DNA of 64,000 nucleotides from Arthrobacter sp. AFG7.2 (GCF_002892835.1 NZ_PJMB01000012.1:62001-126000), one strand, 5' to 3'; positions 42,947 to 51,027 are shown, counted from the stretch's first letter. A program made the numbers and translations. Notes: generated by a model from the letters alone, not told the origin.

Positions 42947-42962
42947 CTTAGGAAAAAACCAT

Positions 42963-42979
42963 ACGGAGGATGTCTCCGT
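42963..42979. promoter_or_regulatory. Candidate TetR operator 2
   Basis: ACGGAG-N5-CTCCGT, sharing the GGAG-N-CTCC core with operator 1. It is 22 bases from the TetR gene start, suitable for autoregulation. Confidence 0.6.
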
Positions 42980-43001
42980 TTTGTCAATGTAAGGGTGAAT
43001 C

Positions 43002-43607
43002 ATGTCCACAACGGCACCTGGCAAAGGCCGCGGCCCCCGGGCTGACGCGCAGCGCAACAGGGACCACATCCTCGATACCGCGGCACAATACTTTTCCGAG
43101 CACGGGGTTTCAGGGTCGCTGGACGCGATCGCCAAAAAAGCCGGCGTCGGCGCCGGGACTTTGTATCGTCACTTCCCCAACAGGGAGGCGTTGCTTGCCG
43201 CGCTGCTGACCGCGCGCGACGAGGAGCTCGTGAAGCGGCGGGATGCCATTCGTGCCGAACCGGCAGGTGCCGCCAGCAGGCTTGAACAGTGGCTTGATGC
43301 CCTAATCGGCTGGGCCGGAGCGTTCGATGGGTTGCCTGAACCGCTGCGGACGGCGACCACCACGGAAACCTCTCCGCTGGGCATGACCTGCCAGGGGTAT
43401 ATCACCACTACCGACGAGTTCCTGCTGGCGGCCCAGAAAGAGGGCACCGCGCGGGCCGAGGTGCGGGGGCGGGACCTCTTCCTGGCCGCGCTTGCCACCA
43501 GCTGGGTGCGTGACGCAGCCATGGCCGACGAGTTCTCGGCCCAGGCCTTGAAATCCCTCACCAGGAACGGATGGGCCGCGTCCGGTACGGCAGATTCCGG
43601 GCATTAG
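43002..43607 (+). CDS. TetR/AcrR family regulator
   Basis: A 201-aa protein with an N-terminal TetR helix-turn-helix (residues about 15-60; FSEHGVSGSLDAIAKKAG, then VGAGTLYRHFPNREALLAAL) and an all-helical ligand domain. It is divergent from the monooxygenase operon, and two matching palindromes lie in the spacer, so it most likely represses that operon until the substrate binds. Confidence 0.88.
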   Translation: MSTTAPGKGRGPRADAQRNRDHILDTAAQYFSEHGVSGSLDAIAKKAGVGAGTLYRHFPNREALLAALLTARDEELVKRRDAIRAEPAGAASRLEQWLDALIGWAGAFDGLPEPLRTATTTETSPLGMTCQGYITTTDEFLLAAQKEGTARAEVRGRDLFLAALATSWVRDAAMADEFSAQALKSLTRNGWAASGTADSGH

Positions 43608-43630
43608 GCCTCGTCCGGGCCAACAGCCCG

Positions 43631-43686
43631 CGCTGCGCATATTCCGTGTCGCCACCGAAATAGCACTCGCGCCAGGGAACATGCGC
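43631..43686. repeat. Imperfect inverted repeat beside AbiEi-like gene (3' side)
   Basis: GCGCATATTCC (43635-43645) and GGAACATGCGC (43676-43686) are complementary except for one base. The 15-mer CGCTGCGCATATTCC at 43631-43645 occurs in exact inverted orientation at 44794-44808, on the other side of the AbiEi-like gene. It may be a terminator, an operator or a cassette end. Confidence 0.5.
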
Positions 43687-43687
43687 G

Positions 43688-44662
43688 TCATGATCGGATG
43701 TGCGCGTCGGAAACGGCAGAACGCGTCCGACGCCGGGCCACGCCTGCCGCTGCCAGCTTTCGTTCCAGCGTCCCTGGCTGCATGAGGTCGGCCCAGTCCC
43801 AGCGCACAACGTGCACTCCCGTGGAGCGGATCCGGTTTTCGCGGTTCTTTTCAGCGACCACCACCTGGGATGCGGACCGCCCATTAAGGAACCCGGCCTT
43901 GACGTACTTTTCCTCGCCGTCGAACTCGCCAGCCACCCTGGACTGCTTCCAGTAAAAGTCCGAGTAGCCCACCAGGCCGTCCCGGTCCCGAATCTCCTGT
44001 TGGAGGACCGGCGCTTCGAAGCCGGCCAGGTGGATCACGGCCCGGCTGAGGGATTCACCGGCTGAGCCCGAAGCAGGATCGGCGAATTCAAGCACCGCGC
44101 GGATCCTCCGGCCGGCAGCAGCGGAATAGTTCGAACCGATCCCGGCCTCCAGATCCGCCTTCGTCACGGCCGGCAGATTCCGGGCGCTGTCCGGCCGAAG
44201 CACGTGGTCCATCGGTACTACAGCTTCGGTGAAGGGCGTAAACGCAGCCAGGTCCAGGACGGTGCGGACGCGGCCGGTGACCAGCAGCCCTTCCCGGCTC
44301 ACCACCTCCAAACCCGCCGGCGCTGCGAAGTGGCGGCTGACTCCTGCACGCGAGCGGCCGCCGTCGTTCTTTAACGTCAGTGCCTGGACCGGCTGGTGCT
44401 GGCCGACCGTCGGAATGCCCCACACGCTGGCCGCTGAGTGCCGGGAAAAGATGGTGGGCTTCTCGAACATTTCCGCAGCTGCCTGGACGCGGAGGCGGTA
44501 CTGCTCCCAGGGCTTCAGCTTCCGCCATGCGGCACCGTCGGTGTAGATGCCGTGCCGGACGCGGACCAGGGTGCCCGCCTTAACCCGTCCGGCCAGCTCG
44601 TTCGGGGTCAGCCCATGAAGGATGCGGTCGCGGGCCAACAGGAGCGGTGGAAGATCCGGCAT
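43688..44662 (-). CDS. AbiEi-like antitoxin-domain protein with nuclease-like C-terminus
   Basis: A 324-aa protein. The N-terminal 90 residues (LLARDRILHGLTPNELAGRV, VRHGIYTDGAAW, then RHSAASVWGIP) match the AbiEi/transcriptional-regulator-like antitoxin domain. The C-terminal 110 residues carry YSDFYW, then VAGEFDGEEKY and VVAEKNRENRIR, the spacing of Asp/Glu/Lys expected of a DUF559/Vsr-like PD-(D/E)xK fold. No AbiEii toxin gene is adjacent. Such single genes recur in Arthrobacter genomes. Start at 44662 matches the family; the frame is open to 44986. Inverted repeats flank it. Confidence 0.7.
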   Translation of the reverse strand: MPDLPPLLLARDRILHGLTPNELAGRVKAGTLVRVRHGIYTDGAAWRKLKPWEQYRLRVQAAAEMFEKPTIFSRHSAASVWGIPTVGQHQPVQALTLKNDGGRSRAGVSRHFAAPAGLEVVSREGLLVTGRVRTVLDLAAFTPFTEAVVPMDHVLRPDSARNLPAVTKADLEAGIGSNYSAAAGRRIRAVLEFADPASGSAGESLSRAVIHLAGFEAPVLQQEIRDRDGLVGYSDFYWKQSRVAGEFDGEEKYVKAGFLNGRSASQVVVAEKNRENRIRSTGVHVVRWDWADLMQPGTLERKLAAAGVARRRTRSAVSDAHIRS

Positions 44663-44783
44663 AGGCCAACGGTGCCAGCCGCGCGCAGCACTGAGGGAGG
44701 GGCCGGGGCCGGTATGTGGAGAACCATTCGTGACGCGCTGCTTCGTCCTCGATCCCCACATTCCATGACGCGCCCGGTATATG

Positions 44784-44807
44784 GCTGCGCAGGGGAATAT
44801 GCGCAGC
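44784..44807. repeat. Perfect inverted repeat (5' side of AbiEi-like gene)
   Basis: GCTGCGCA and TGCGCAGC enclose GGGGAATA. Bases 44794-44808 (GGAATATGCGCAGCG) are the exact reverse complement of 43631-43645 beyond the far end of the gene. Could be the operator for the gene's N-terminal DNA-binding domain. Confidence 0.5.
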
Positions 44808-44826
44808 GAAACGGAGCGGGCGAGTC

Positions 44827-44856
44827 GCAGGGAAGGTACGACGGCGGCGCGCACCA
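44827..44856 (+). repeat. Dispersed repeat, copy C
   Basis: Core GGTACGACGGCGGC at 44835-44848, with flanks GCAGG before and CGCACCA after shared with copy A, and GGAA before shared with copy B. It lies 20 bases from the palindrome at 44784-44807. Confidence 0.55.
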
Positions 44857-44899
44857 GGGCGCGGGACCCGGGCAGGCATGGGGAACCGCCCGGCGTACC

Positions 44900-44929
44900 T
44901 TGACGCCCCAGTACGCTTCCGCATATCCT
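44900..44929 (+). promoter_or_regulatory. paa operon promoter
   Basis: TTGACG (44900-44905) and TATCCT (44924-44929) with an 18-base spacer. Predicted transcript start about 44936, 53 bases before the paaA ATG. Confidence 0.55.
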
Positions 44930-44931
44930 GA

Positions 44932-44944
44932 ACGAACGGTCGGT
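44932..44944 (+). promoter_or_regulatory. Candidate PaaR operator
   Basis: ACGAACGGTCGGT has partial two-fold symmetry and its right half (CGGTCGGT) resembles the half-site of actinobacterial PaaR (TetR family) operators. It overlaps the predicted transcript start, as expected for a repressor. No paaR gene is in the window. Confidence 0.4.
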
Positions 44945-44988
44945 AAATAATTCCGCACGTCCCAGAAGGTCTTTGCATAGGAGCAACC

Positions 44989-46002
44989 ATGGCAGCGCAG
45001 AACTTGCAGTCAGTGCCAGCTGAGCTATCCCCGGAGGAACAGGCGGCCGCGCAACAGCGGGAGGCGGATGGCCAGGCCAACTTCGACCGCGTCATCGCCG
45101 AGGATTCCCGCATTGAGCCGAAGGACTGGATGCCGCCGGCCTACCGCAAGACCCTGCTGCGGCAGATTTCCCAGCACGCGCACTCCGAGATCATCGGGAT
45201 GCAGCCGGAAGCCAACTGGATCTCCCGCGCCCCCAGCCTGAAGCGCAAGGCCATCCTCATGGCCAAGGTCCAGGACGAGGCCGGCCACGGGCTGTACCTC
45301 TACTCCGCCGCCGAGTCCCTGGGCCAGAACCGGGACGAGATGACGGACGCGCTGATCGCCGGCAAGGCCCGCTACTCGTCCATCTTCAACTACCCGGCGC
45401 TGACCTGGGCGGACATGGGCGCCATCGGCTGGCTGGTGGACGGCGCAGCCATCTGCAACCAGGTCCCGCTGTGCCGCGCCTCCTACGGCCCCTACGGCCG
45501 CGCCATGGTGCGCATCTGCAAGGAAGAGTCGTTCCACCAGCGCCAGGGCTTCGAGATCCTCCTGGAACTGTCCAACGGCACCCCCCAGCAGAAGCAGATG
45601 GCCCAGGACGCCGTGAACCGCTGGTACGCCCCGGCCCTGATGATGTTCGGACCGCCGGATGACGATTCGCCCAACTCCAAGCAGTCCATGGCCTGGAACA
45701 TCAAGCGGTTCAGCAACGATGAGCTCCGCAGCCGCTTCGTGGGGATGATGGTGGAGCAGGTCCGGGTCCTGGGCCTCACCCTCCCGGATGACCAGGTCCG
45801 CTATAACGAGGACACGAAGAAGTGGGAGCACGGCCCGCTGGACTGGCACGAGTTCCAGGAAGTCCTGGCCGGCCGCGGCCCCTGCAACTCCCAGCGCCTT
45901 GAGCGCCGCAGGGAAGCGCACGACGACGGCGCCTGGGTCCGCGAGGCAGCCGCCGCCTACGCAGCAAAACAGTCAATGAAGACGAAGGAATACGCAGCAT
46001 GA
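44989..46002 (+). CDS. paaA: Phenylacetyl-CoA epoxidase subunit PaaA (oxygenase)
   Basis: A 337-aa catalytic subunit of the aerobic phenylacetate pathway. The di-iron ligands appear as a ferritin-like set: [24 protein letters not shown] (ExxH) and [15 protein letters not shown] (second ExxH). With PaaC it forms the core that inserts one oxygen into the ring of phenylacetyl-CoA. AGGAG lies six bases before the ATG. Stop and start of paaB overlap as ATGA. Confidence 0.95.
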   Translation: MAAQNLQSVPAELSPEEQAAAQQREADGQANFDRVIAEDSRIEPKDWMPPAYRKTLLRQISQHAHSEIIGMQPEANWISRAPSLKRKAILMAKVQDEAGHGLYLYSAAESLGQNRDEMTDALIAGKARYSSIFNYPALTWADMGAIGWLVDGAAICNQVPLCRASYGPYGRAMVRICKEESFHQRQGFEILLELSNGTPQQKQMAQDAVNRWYAPALMMFGPPDDDSPNSKQSMAWNIKRFSNDELRSRFVGMMVEQVRVLGLTLPDDQVRYNEDTKKWEHGPLDWHEFQEVLAGRGPCNSQRLERRREAHDDGAWVREAAAAYAAKQSMKTKEYAA

Positions 46003-46379
46003 GCCCTCACGGCAACCCGGAAGCCCCCGCCAGCTCCGCCACCGAGATCAACCGCGAAGCCCCGAAGGCGTCCCCGGCGCCGGAAGAGCACCATGACCGC
46101 GGCGGCTGGGGCCTCTGGGAGGTCTTCGTCCGGTCCAGCCGCGGCCTGAGCCACGTGCACGCCGGATCCCTGCACGCACCGGATGCCGCCATGGCCCTGC
46201 GCAACGCCCGGGACCTTTACACCCGCCGCAACGAGGGCGTGTCCATCTGGGTTGTCCCGGCGGACGCCATCGCGGCCAGCGATCCGGACTCCAAGGGCGC
46301 GTTCTTCGAATCGCCCCAAGGCAAGGACTACCGCCACGCCACGTACTACACCAAGAGCGAGGGAGTGAAGCACCTGTGA
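45999..46379 (+). CDS. paaB: Phenylacetyl-CoA epoxidase subunit PaaB
   Basis: A 126-aa protein whose second half has the PaaB pattern: [39 protein letters not shown] and [13 protein letters not shown]. PaaB bridges PaaAC heterodimers in the epoxidase complex. The N-terminal 35 residues are a low-complexity extension. It overlaps both neighbours by four bases, so subunits are made in step. Confidence 0.93.
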   Translation: MSPHGNPEAPASSATEINREAPKASPAPEEHHDRGGWGLWEVFVRSSRGLSHVHAGSLHAPDAAMALRNARDLYTRRNEGVSIWVVPADAIAASDPDSKGAFFESPQGKDYRHATYYTKSEGVKHL

Positions 46380-47302
46380 GCAGCCCCGGATCAAACACCG
46401 AGACCACTACAGGCCACGGCGACATCTCCACCGGCGTGGCAGGCGGCGACTCCAACGCCAGCGCCACCCGCATCACCCCCGGCAACGCCCTCCGCCCCGA
46501 GGACATCGCGCTCGAAGTCCGTACCGGCCTGGCCAAGCCGTCCGAGGACACCGCCGAGTACGCGCTGCGCCTCGGCGACGACGCCCTGATCCTCGCCCAG
46601 CGCCTGGGCCACTGGATCTCCCGCGCCCCCGAGCTGGAGGAGGACATCGCCCTGGGCAACATCGCCCTGGACCAGCTCGGCCACGCCCGCAGCTTCCTCA
46701 GCTACGCCGGCGGCGCCATGGTGAACGACGACGGCTCTGCCAAGTCTGAGGACGATCTCGCCTACTTCCGGCGCGAGCACGAGTTCCGCTCGGTGCAGCT
46801 GTTCGAGCAGCCCAACGGCGATTTCGCGGCCACCATCGCCCGCCAGTTCGTGGTGAGCTACTACCAGTTCCTGCTCTACAGCCGGCTCACCGAATCCAAG
46901 GACGCCACCCTGGCCGCCATCGCCGCCAAGGCCGTGAAGGAAGTGGACTACCACCGCGACCACGCCGCGCAGTGGGTCCTCCGCCTGGCCGGCGGCACCG
47001 AGGAATCCCGGAAGCGCATGATCCACGGCTTCCGGATGATGTGGCCGTACGTGGAGGAACTCTTCCGCGATGACCACCTGACGGGCCACCTCGCTGAGGC
47101 GGGCATCGCCGTCGCGCCTTCCTCGCTCAGGGAGGAGTTCGACCGGCTCACAAGCGAAATCCTCACTGAGGCCGAGCTCGAGGTGCCGGACGTTCCCGCA
47201 GCCCCCGGTGGCGGCCGGCAGGGCAGGCACTCCGAACACCTGGGCTACATCCTGGCCGAGATGCAGGTCCTGGCCCGCGAGCACCCCGGAGCGAAGTGGT
47301 GA
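46376..47302 (+). CDS. paaC: Phenylacetyl-CoA epoxidase subunit PaaC
   Basis: A 308-aa ferritin-like structural partner of PaaA. PaaC-type segments are visible: LRLGDDALILAQRLGHWIS, EDIALGNIALDQLGHARSFL, FEQPNGDFAATIARQF and VKEVDYHRDHAAQWVLRL. It starts GTG at 46376, overlapping paaB. The first 45 residues are Ser/Thr/Gly-rich and outside the fold. Confidence 0.94.
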   Translation: MSSPGSNTETTTGHGDISTGVAGGDSNASATRITPGNALRPEDIALEVRTGLAKPSEDTAEYALRLGDDALILAQRLGHWISRAPELEEDIALGNIALDQLGHARSFLSYAGGAMVNDDGSAKSEDDLAYFRREHEFRSVQLFEQPNGDFAATIARQFVVSYYQFLLYSRLTESKDATLAAIAAKAVKEVDYHRDHAAQWVLRLAGGTEESRKRMIHGFRMMWPYVEELFRDDHLTGHLAEAGIAVAPSSLREEFDRLTSEILTEAELEVPDVPAAPGGGRQGRHSEHLGYILAEMQVLAREHPGAKW

Positions 47303-47850
47303 CCGTCATGGACATGTACATCTCGGACTTCGAAACCAGGACCCGGCCCCGGCACAAAACGCAGGAGCAGGCGGCCTGGGACATCGCCGCCACCGTGGTG
47401 GATCCGGAGATCCCGGTGCTCAGCATCGCGGACCTGGGAATCCTGCGGGACGTCGAGGTCACGGAAACAGGAAAAGTCAGCGTCACCATCACGCCCACGT
47501 ACTCGGGCTGCCCGGCCATGGACGCCATCCGCGATGACCTGAAGACCGCGTTCACCAAGGAGGGGTACACCGGCGTCGATGTGGACCTGGTGCTCTCCCC
47601 GGCCTGGAGCACGGACTGGATGACGGACGCGGGCAAGCAGAAGCTGCAGGAGTACGGCATCGCCCCGCCCACGGGAATGTCGGACGCGGCCCGGCACGCC
47701 GGCCCCATCCGCCTGACCATGGCCGTGAAGTGCCCGCAGTGCGCCAGCCTGAACACCAAGGAACTCACCCGCTTCGGCTCCACTTCCTGCAAGGCGCTGT
47801 ACGTCTGCCAGGACTGCAAGGAACCGTTCGACTACTTCAAAGTGCTGTAA
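47299..47850 (+). CDS. paaD: PaaD, iron-sulfur cluster assembly factor for the epoxidase
   Basis: A 183-aa protein with an N-terminal MIP18/DUF59 domain (VVDPEIPVLSIADLGILRDV, TPTYSGCPAMDAIRDDL) and a C-terminal zinc-ribbon-like part with two CxxC pairs (CPQCASLN and CQDCKEPFDYF). PaaD helps mature the epoxidase iron centres. GTG at 47299 overlaps the paaC stop as GTGA and is preferred over GTG 47296; ATG 47308 is possible. Confidence 0.92.
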   Translation: MTVMDMYISDFETRTRPRHKTQEQAAWDIAATVVDPEIPVLSIADLGILRDVEVTETGKVSVTITPTYSGCPAMDAIRDDLKTAFTKEGYTGVDVDLVLSPAWSTDWMTDAGKQKLQEYGIAPPTGMSDAARHAGPIRLTMAVKCPQCASLNTKELTRFGSTSCKALYVCQDCKEPFDYFKVL

Positions 47851-47859
47851 GGAAGCCCC

Positions 47860-49101
47860 ATGCCTGTTGTCCGCCAGACTGCCGCCGAGGAGGCGCAGGC
47901 CACCGGCCGCCGTCGTCCGTCCTTTCACACCCTGGCCGTGAAGGAGGTGCGCCGGCTCACGGACGATGCTATCGAAGTCTCGTTCCACGTCCCGGCGGAG
48001 CTCGCCGGCAAGTTCGACTACCTGCCCGGCCAGTACGTGGCGCTGCGCACCAAGCTGCCCAATGAGGACGGCGAGCTGCAGGAGGTGCGCCGCAGCTACT
48101 CCATCTGCGCCGAGCCGCGCAGCTTCGAGGATGGCACCAGTGAGATCCGTGTTGCCATCAAGAAGGACCTGGGCGGGCTGTTTTCCACCTGGGCCAACGC
48201 GGAGCTGAAGGCCGGGGACACCCTGGACGTCATGAGCCCCATGGGCGCGTTTGTGTCCAAGCACGGCCGCGACGGCCAGGCCGTGGAGCAGAACCGGATG
48301 AACTCGATGAACAACCCGGAGGAGCTGGCGGGGGACGTCGCCTCGCAGGGGGAAGCGAGCTTCGTCGCCATCGCGGCCGGCTCCGGCATCACCCCGGTGA
48401 TCGCGATCGCCCGAACGCTGCTGGCCGCCAACCCGGAGTGCCGGTTCGACCTGATCTACGCCAACAAGGCCGCCATGGACGTGATGTTCCTGGAGGAGCT
48501 CGCGGACCTGAAGGACAAGTACCCGCAGCGGCTGGCCATCCACCACGTTCTCTCCCGCGAGCAGCGGATCGCGCCGCTGCTCTCCGGCCGGATCGATTCG
48601 GAGAAGCTGCAGCAGCTGCTGGGCACCGCCATCCACGCGGACGATGTGGACGAGTGGTTCCTGTGCGGGCCGTTCGAGCTGGTGCAGCTGTGCCGGGACA
48701 CCCTGGCCGAGCGCGGCGTGAAGCCGGAGAACGTCCGGTTCGAGCTGTTCACCTCCGGAAAGCCGGACCGCCCGGAGGGCAACGCCGGCCGTCCCGTGCT
48801 GGTGGATGAGTCCAAGGAGACGTACAAGATCACGTTCAAGCTGGACGGCCTGCAGGGCGAGGTGGCCAGTCCCACCCACGCCCGCGAGTCCATCCTCAAC
48901 GCCGCGCTGCGGGTCCGCCCGGACGTGCCGTTCGCGTGTGCCGGGGGAGTGTGCGGCACCTGCCGCGCCAAGGTGGTCACCGGCAGCGTAACCATGGACG
49001 AAAACTACGCGCTGGAGCAGGATGAGCTGGACAAGGGCTACGTGCTGACCTGCCAGAGCCATCCCACCAGCAAGGAAGTCACCGTCGACTTCGACGTCTA
49101 A
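47860..49101 (+). CDS. paaE: Phenylacetyl-CoA epoxidase reductase PaaE
   Basis: A 413-aa reductase. Residues 20-300 form a ferredoxin-NADP reductase module: FDYLPGQYVALRTKLP and RRSYSIC for FAD, and AAGSGITPVIAIARTLL for NADPH. The C-terminal 100 residues are a plant-type 2Fe-2S ferredoxin with CAGGVCGTCRAKV and a last Cys in LTCQSHP. It passes electrons from NADPH to the PaaA di-iron site. Confidence 0.94.
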   Translation: MPVVRQTAAEEAQATGRRRPSFHTLAVKEVRRLTDDAIEVSFHVPAELAGKFDYLPGQYVALRTKLPNEDGELQEVRRSYSICAEPRSFEDGTSEIRVAIKKDLGGLFSTWANAELKAGDTLDVMSPMGAFVSKHGRDGQAVEQNRMNSMNNPEELAGDVASQGEASFVAIAAGSGITPVIAIARTLLAANPECRFDLIYANKAAMDVMFLEELADLKDKYPQRLAIHHVLSREQRIAPLLSGRIDSEKLQQLLGTAIHADDVDEWFLCGPFELVQLCRDTLAERGVKPENVRFELFTSGKPDRPEGNAGRPVLVDESKETYKITFKLDGLQGEVASPTHARESILNAALRVRPDVPFACAGGVCGTCRAKVVTGSVTMDENYALEQDELDKGYVLTCQSHPTSKEVTVDFDV

Positions 49102-49124
49102 GTCTTTTCAACAGAAGGAGTTCC

Positions 49125-49913
49125 ATGATTTCGCTCTCCATCAACAACGGCGTTGCCGAAATTGTCCTGGACGCCCCGCACAAGCTGAACTCGCTGGATG
49201 AGCAGGCGCTGAAGGATTTAGCCCAGGCGTACGACGACGCTGCTGCCGCCGCCTCACGCGGTGAGGTGCGGGCGCTGCTGCTGAGGGGAGAGGGTAGGGC
49301 CTTCTGCGCGGGCCGGGACATTCAAAACGTGACGCCGGAGAGCGACGACGCCGCCGCGTACCTGGGCGGGCTGGTGGAGCCGCTGCTGAAGAAGATGGCG
49401 GCTTTCCCGGCCCCGACGTTCGCTGCCGCCCACGGGGCCTGCCTGGGCGTGGGGCTGGGGTTGCTGCTGGCCACGGACGTGGTGTACGTGGCGGAGAACG
49501 CGAAGTTCGGCTCGCCGTTTGCCAAACTGGGGGCCACGCTGGACTCGGGCGGTCACTGGTACTTCACGGAGCGGCTGGGCATGCACCGGACGCTGGACCT
49601 GATCTACACGGCGGACCTGATCTCCGGGGTCGAGGCGGTGGCGCAGGGGATGTTCAGCCGGGCCATGCCGGCGGAGTCGTTATTGGAAATCACGCGCGGG
49701 ATCGTGGGCCGGGTTGCTTCCGGGGCCACCGGTGCTTTCGTGGCGAGCAAGGAGCTGGTGGCGCACATCCGGGACCAGCGCCTGGGCCTGTGGGAAGCCA
49801 TGCAGGAGGAGAACACCGAACAGGCGCGGCTCTGCAAGACCGACAATTATGCCGAGGGTTTCCGGGCGTTCCAGGAGAAGCGGGAGCCGAAGTTCACAGG
49901 CTTCGATGGTTGA
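49125..49913 (+). CDS. paaG: Crotonase-family isomerase, probable PaaG
   Basis: A 262-aa enoyl-CoA hydratase/isomerase fold protein: FCAGRDIQNVTPES and AHGACLGVGLGLLLATDVVYV form the CoA site, and LGATLDSGGHWYFTERL carries an Asp where hydratases have Glu. A single Asp is typical of PaaG, which turns the ring epoxide into an oxepin-CoA. Position directly after paaE supports this over the PaaF hydratase. AGAAGGAG precedes the ATG. Confidence 0.85.
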   Translation: MISLSINNGVAEIVLDAPHKLNSLDEQALKDLAQAYDDAAAAASRGEVRALLLRGEGRAFCAGRDIQNVTPESDDAAAYLGGLVEPLLKKMAAFPAPTFAAAHGACLGVGLGLLLATDVVYVAENAKFGSPFAKLGATLDSGGHWYFTERLGMHRTLDLIYTADLISGVEAVAQGMFSRAMPAESLLEITRGIVGRVASGATGAFVASKELVAHIRDQRLGLWEAMQEENTEQARLCKTDNYAEGFRAFQEKREPKFTGFDG

Positions 49914-50151
49914 ACCAAGAGAACACACAAATTACCTTACGACTAAGTAGAAAACGCGCGTGCTGACATATAACAGCAGGTGAAACCGGTTTCTGCGATA
50001 ACCTTGTTCTGATCTTGACGGTGCCTTGCAGGTTGGTTGCGGGATTCTTATGCCGCGTTGGGGATAGTAGGCGATGCCGGGAAAACCCGGCCATAGCAGT
50101 TGCCGGTCTTCAAGGGCTGGGCGGCGGCTGAAAACCTACCCGGGGGCGCAC
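49914..50151 (+). other. Long untranslated region before the Tat-signal protein gene
   Basis: About 238 bases with no open frame of coding character. The first half is AT-richer and probably holds the promoter for the polysaccharide locus; the second half contains the folded element at 50067-50139. Confidence 0.5.
50067..50139 (+). ncRNA. Structured leader element (three-way junction), unassigned
   Basis: GTAGG (50067-50071) pairs with CCTAC (50135-50139), closing two hairpins: GCCGGG-AAAA-CCCGGC (50076-50091) and AGTTGCCG (50098-50105) with CGGCGGCT (50122-50129, two G-U pairs). It ends 12 bases before the TTG start, so it could control translation. It does not fit the c-di-GMP (GEMM) or fluoride riboswitch consensus as I know them. 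Confidence 0.45.
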
Positions 50152-50745
50152 TTGTCTGAGGTTCTGAACGCGAAGTTAACTGGCAACAACAAAGAGAACG
50201 GTGTCAGCCGGCGCCGGGTCGTTGCGGGGGTGGCCTGGTCGCTGCCCGTTATAGCAACAGCCATCGCCGCTCCGGCCGCTGCGGCGTCCGGGATTAGTGC
50301 CACCACAGCATTGGTAGGCCAGGCTTCGCCCATCACGTTCCTCAGTTCAACGGGTACGGGTACAGGCACCAATCAGCCAGGAACAGGTCCCACGGGTTTC
50401 CAGATCCAGAACGCGGGCGCTCCATTTACAGGAGTTATCACGGGCACAGTCAACATCAAGCCGACCGGATCAGTAACCGCGGGTGCAGGCATTCAGTCCA
50501 TGTCCACTGCCACGCTGACACCCGCATCTCCGGCATATACGGCCGCTTTTGAGTACAACGCCACCTTTGTTTACGCAGGCGGCATGACCAGCGGTCAAAA
50601 TCTGAATTTCCCCATGACTTTCCAGTATCAACGCCTCAACGGGTCGCCTAGCAAGACGACCTTTAATTACACGTTGACGATCACCCTTAGGCTCCCGGAC
50701 GGCACCGATCGAATATTGACCGGCGCACTGACGGTGGCCTACTAA
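50152..50745 (+). CDS. Exported protein with twin-arginine-like signal, unknown function
   Basis: About 197 aa. A signal of the form VSRRRVVAGVAWSLPVIATA ending APAAAAS is visible at residues 18-47; such RRxV-GxAWSxPV signals recur in Micrococcaceae surface proteins. The mature part is rich in Thr, Gly, Ser and Asn with strand-like repeats (ITGTVNIKPTGSVTAGA, FNYTLTITLRLPDG) and no Cys, suggesting a beta-sandwich. TTG at 50152 follows GGGGG by five bases; the frame is open to 50074. The next gene begins right after its stop. Confidence 0.68.
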   Translation: MSEVLNAKLTGNNKENGVSRRRVVAGVAWSLPVIATAIAAPAAAASGISATTALVGQASPITFLSSTGTGTGTNQPGTGPTGFQIQNAGAPFTGVITGTVNIKPTGSVTAGAGIQSMSTATLTPASPAYTAAFEYNATFVYAGGMTSGQNLNFPMTFQYQRLNGSPSKTTFNYTLTITLRLPDGTDRILTGALTVAY

Positions 50746-51027
50746 ATGGTCTGGAAACAGGGGGGCCTGGTCGCAGAAGTCCGCAGCGACCCAGCCAAGC
50801 GGGTCGCTTTGCTCCACTTGGACTCCACCCAGCCCGTGGTCCTGGAAGGCACTGCAGCAGTCATTTGGGACCTGATCGACGGGCAACGAACAGAGCAGTC
50901 CATCCTCGCTGAGCTAGAGGCCGGTTTCGAGGACCCCAGCGGCGAGATGCAGGCCCAGGTTGAAAGCTTCCTAGCCAGCCTCCAAGCGCAGCGACTCATC
51001 GAGGCGGCACACAACACTTCGCTTTAA
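50746..51027 (+). CDS. PqqD-like protein
   Basis: A 93-aa protein with the PqqD fold pattern: LDSTQPVVLEGTAAVIWDLI (hydrophobic core with the LxxTAxxIWxLIDG motif), then SILAELEAGF and VESFLASLQAQRLIE. PqqD domains bind leader peptides or partner proteins (RiPP recognition element). The ATG touches the stop of the exported protein gene. The next gene is an HprK-like kinase that carries a second PqqD-like domain. Confidence 0.82.
   Translation: MVWKQGGLVAEVRSDPAKRVALLHLDSTQPVVLEGTAAVIWDLIDGQRTEQSILAELEAGFEDPSGEMQAQVESFLASLQAQRLIEAAHNTSL

Larger units (their letters stand above)
44663..44899. other. Intergenic region between AbiEi-like gene and paa promoter
   Basis: Holds a perfect hairpin (44784-44807) and a copy of the dispersed repeat (44827-44856). 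An open frame leftward through this region continues from the AbiEi-like gene but has no family similarity. No RNA gene recognised. Confidence 0.4.

Noticed and set aside
43688..44986. AbiE toxin-antitoxin pair
   Set aside because: Only the antitoxin-type domain is present; no nucleotidyltransferase toxin (AbiEii) is next to it. The nucleotidyltransferase at 53913 is 9 kb away and belongs to the polysaccharide locus.
50067..50139. c-di-GMP (GEMM) or fluoride riboswitch
   Set aside because: The GGCGATG start looked like the fluoride class, but the pseudoknot sequence is absent; the GEMM GACGC-AAAGC core is also missing.
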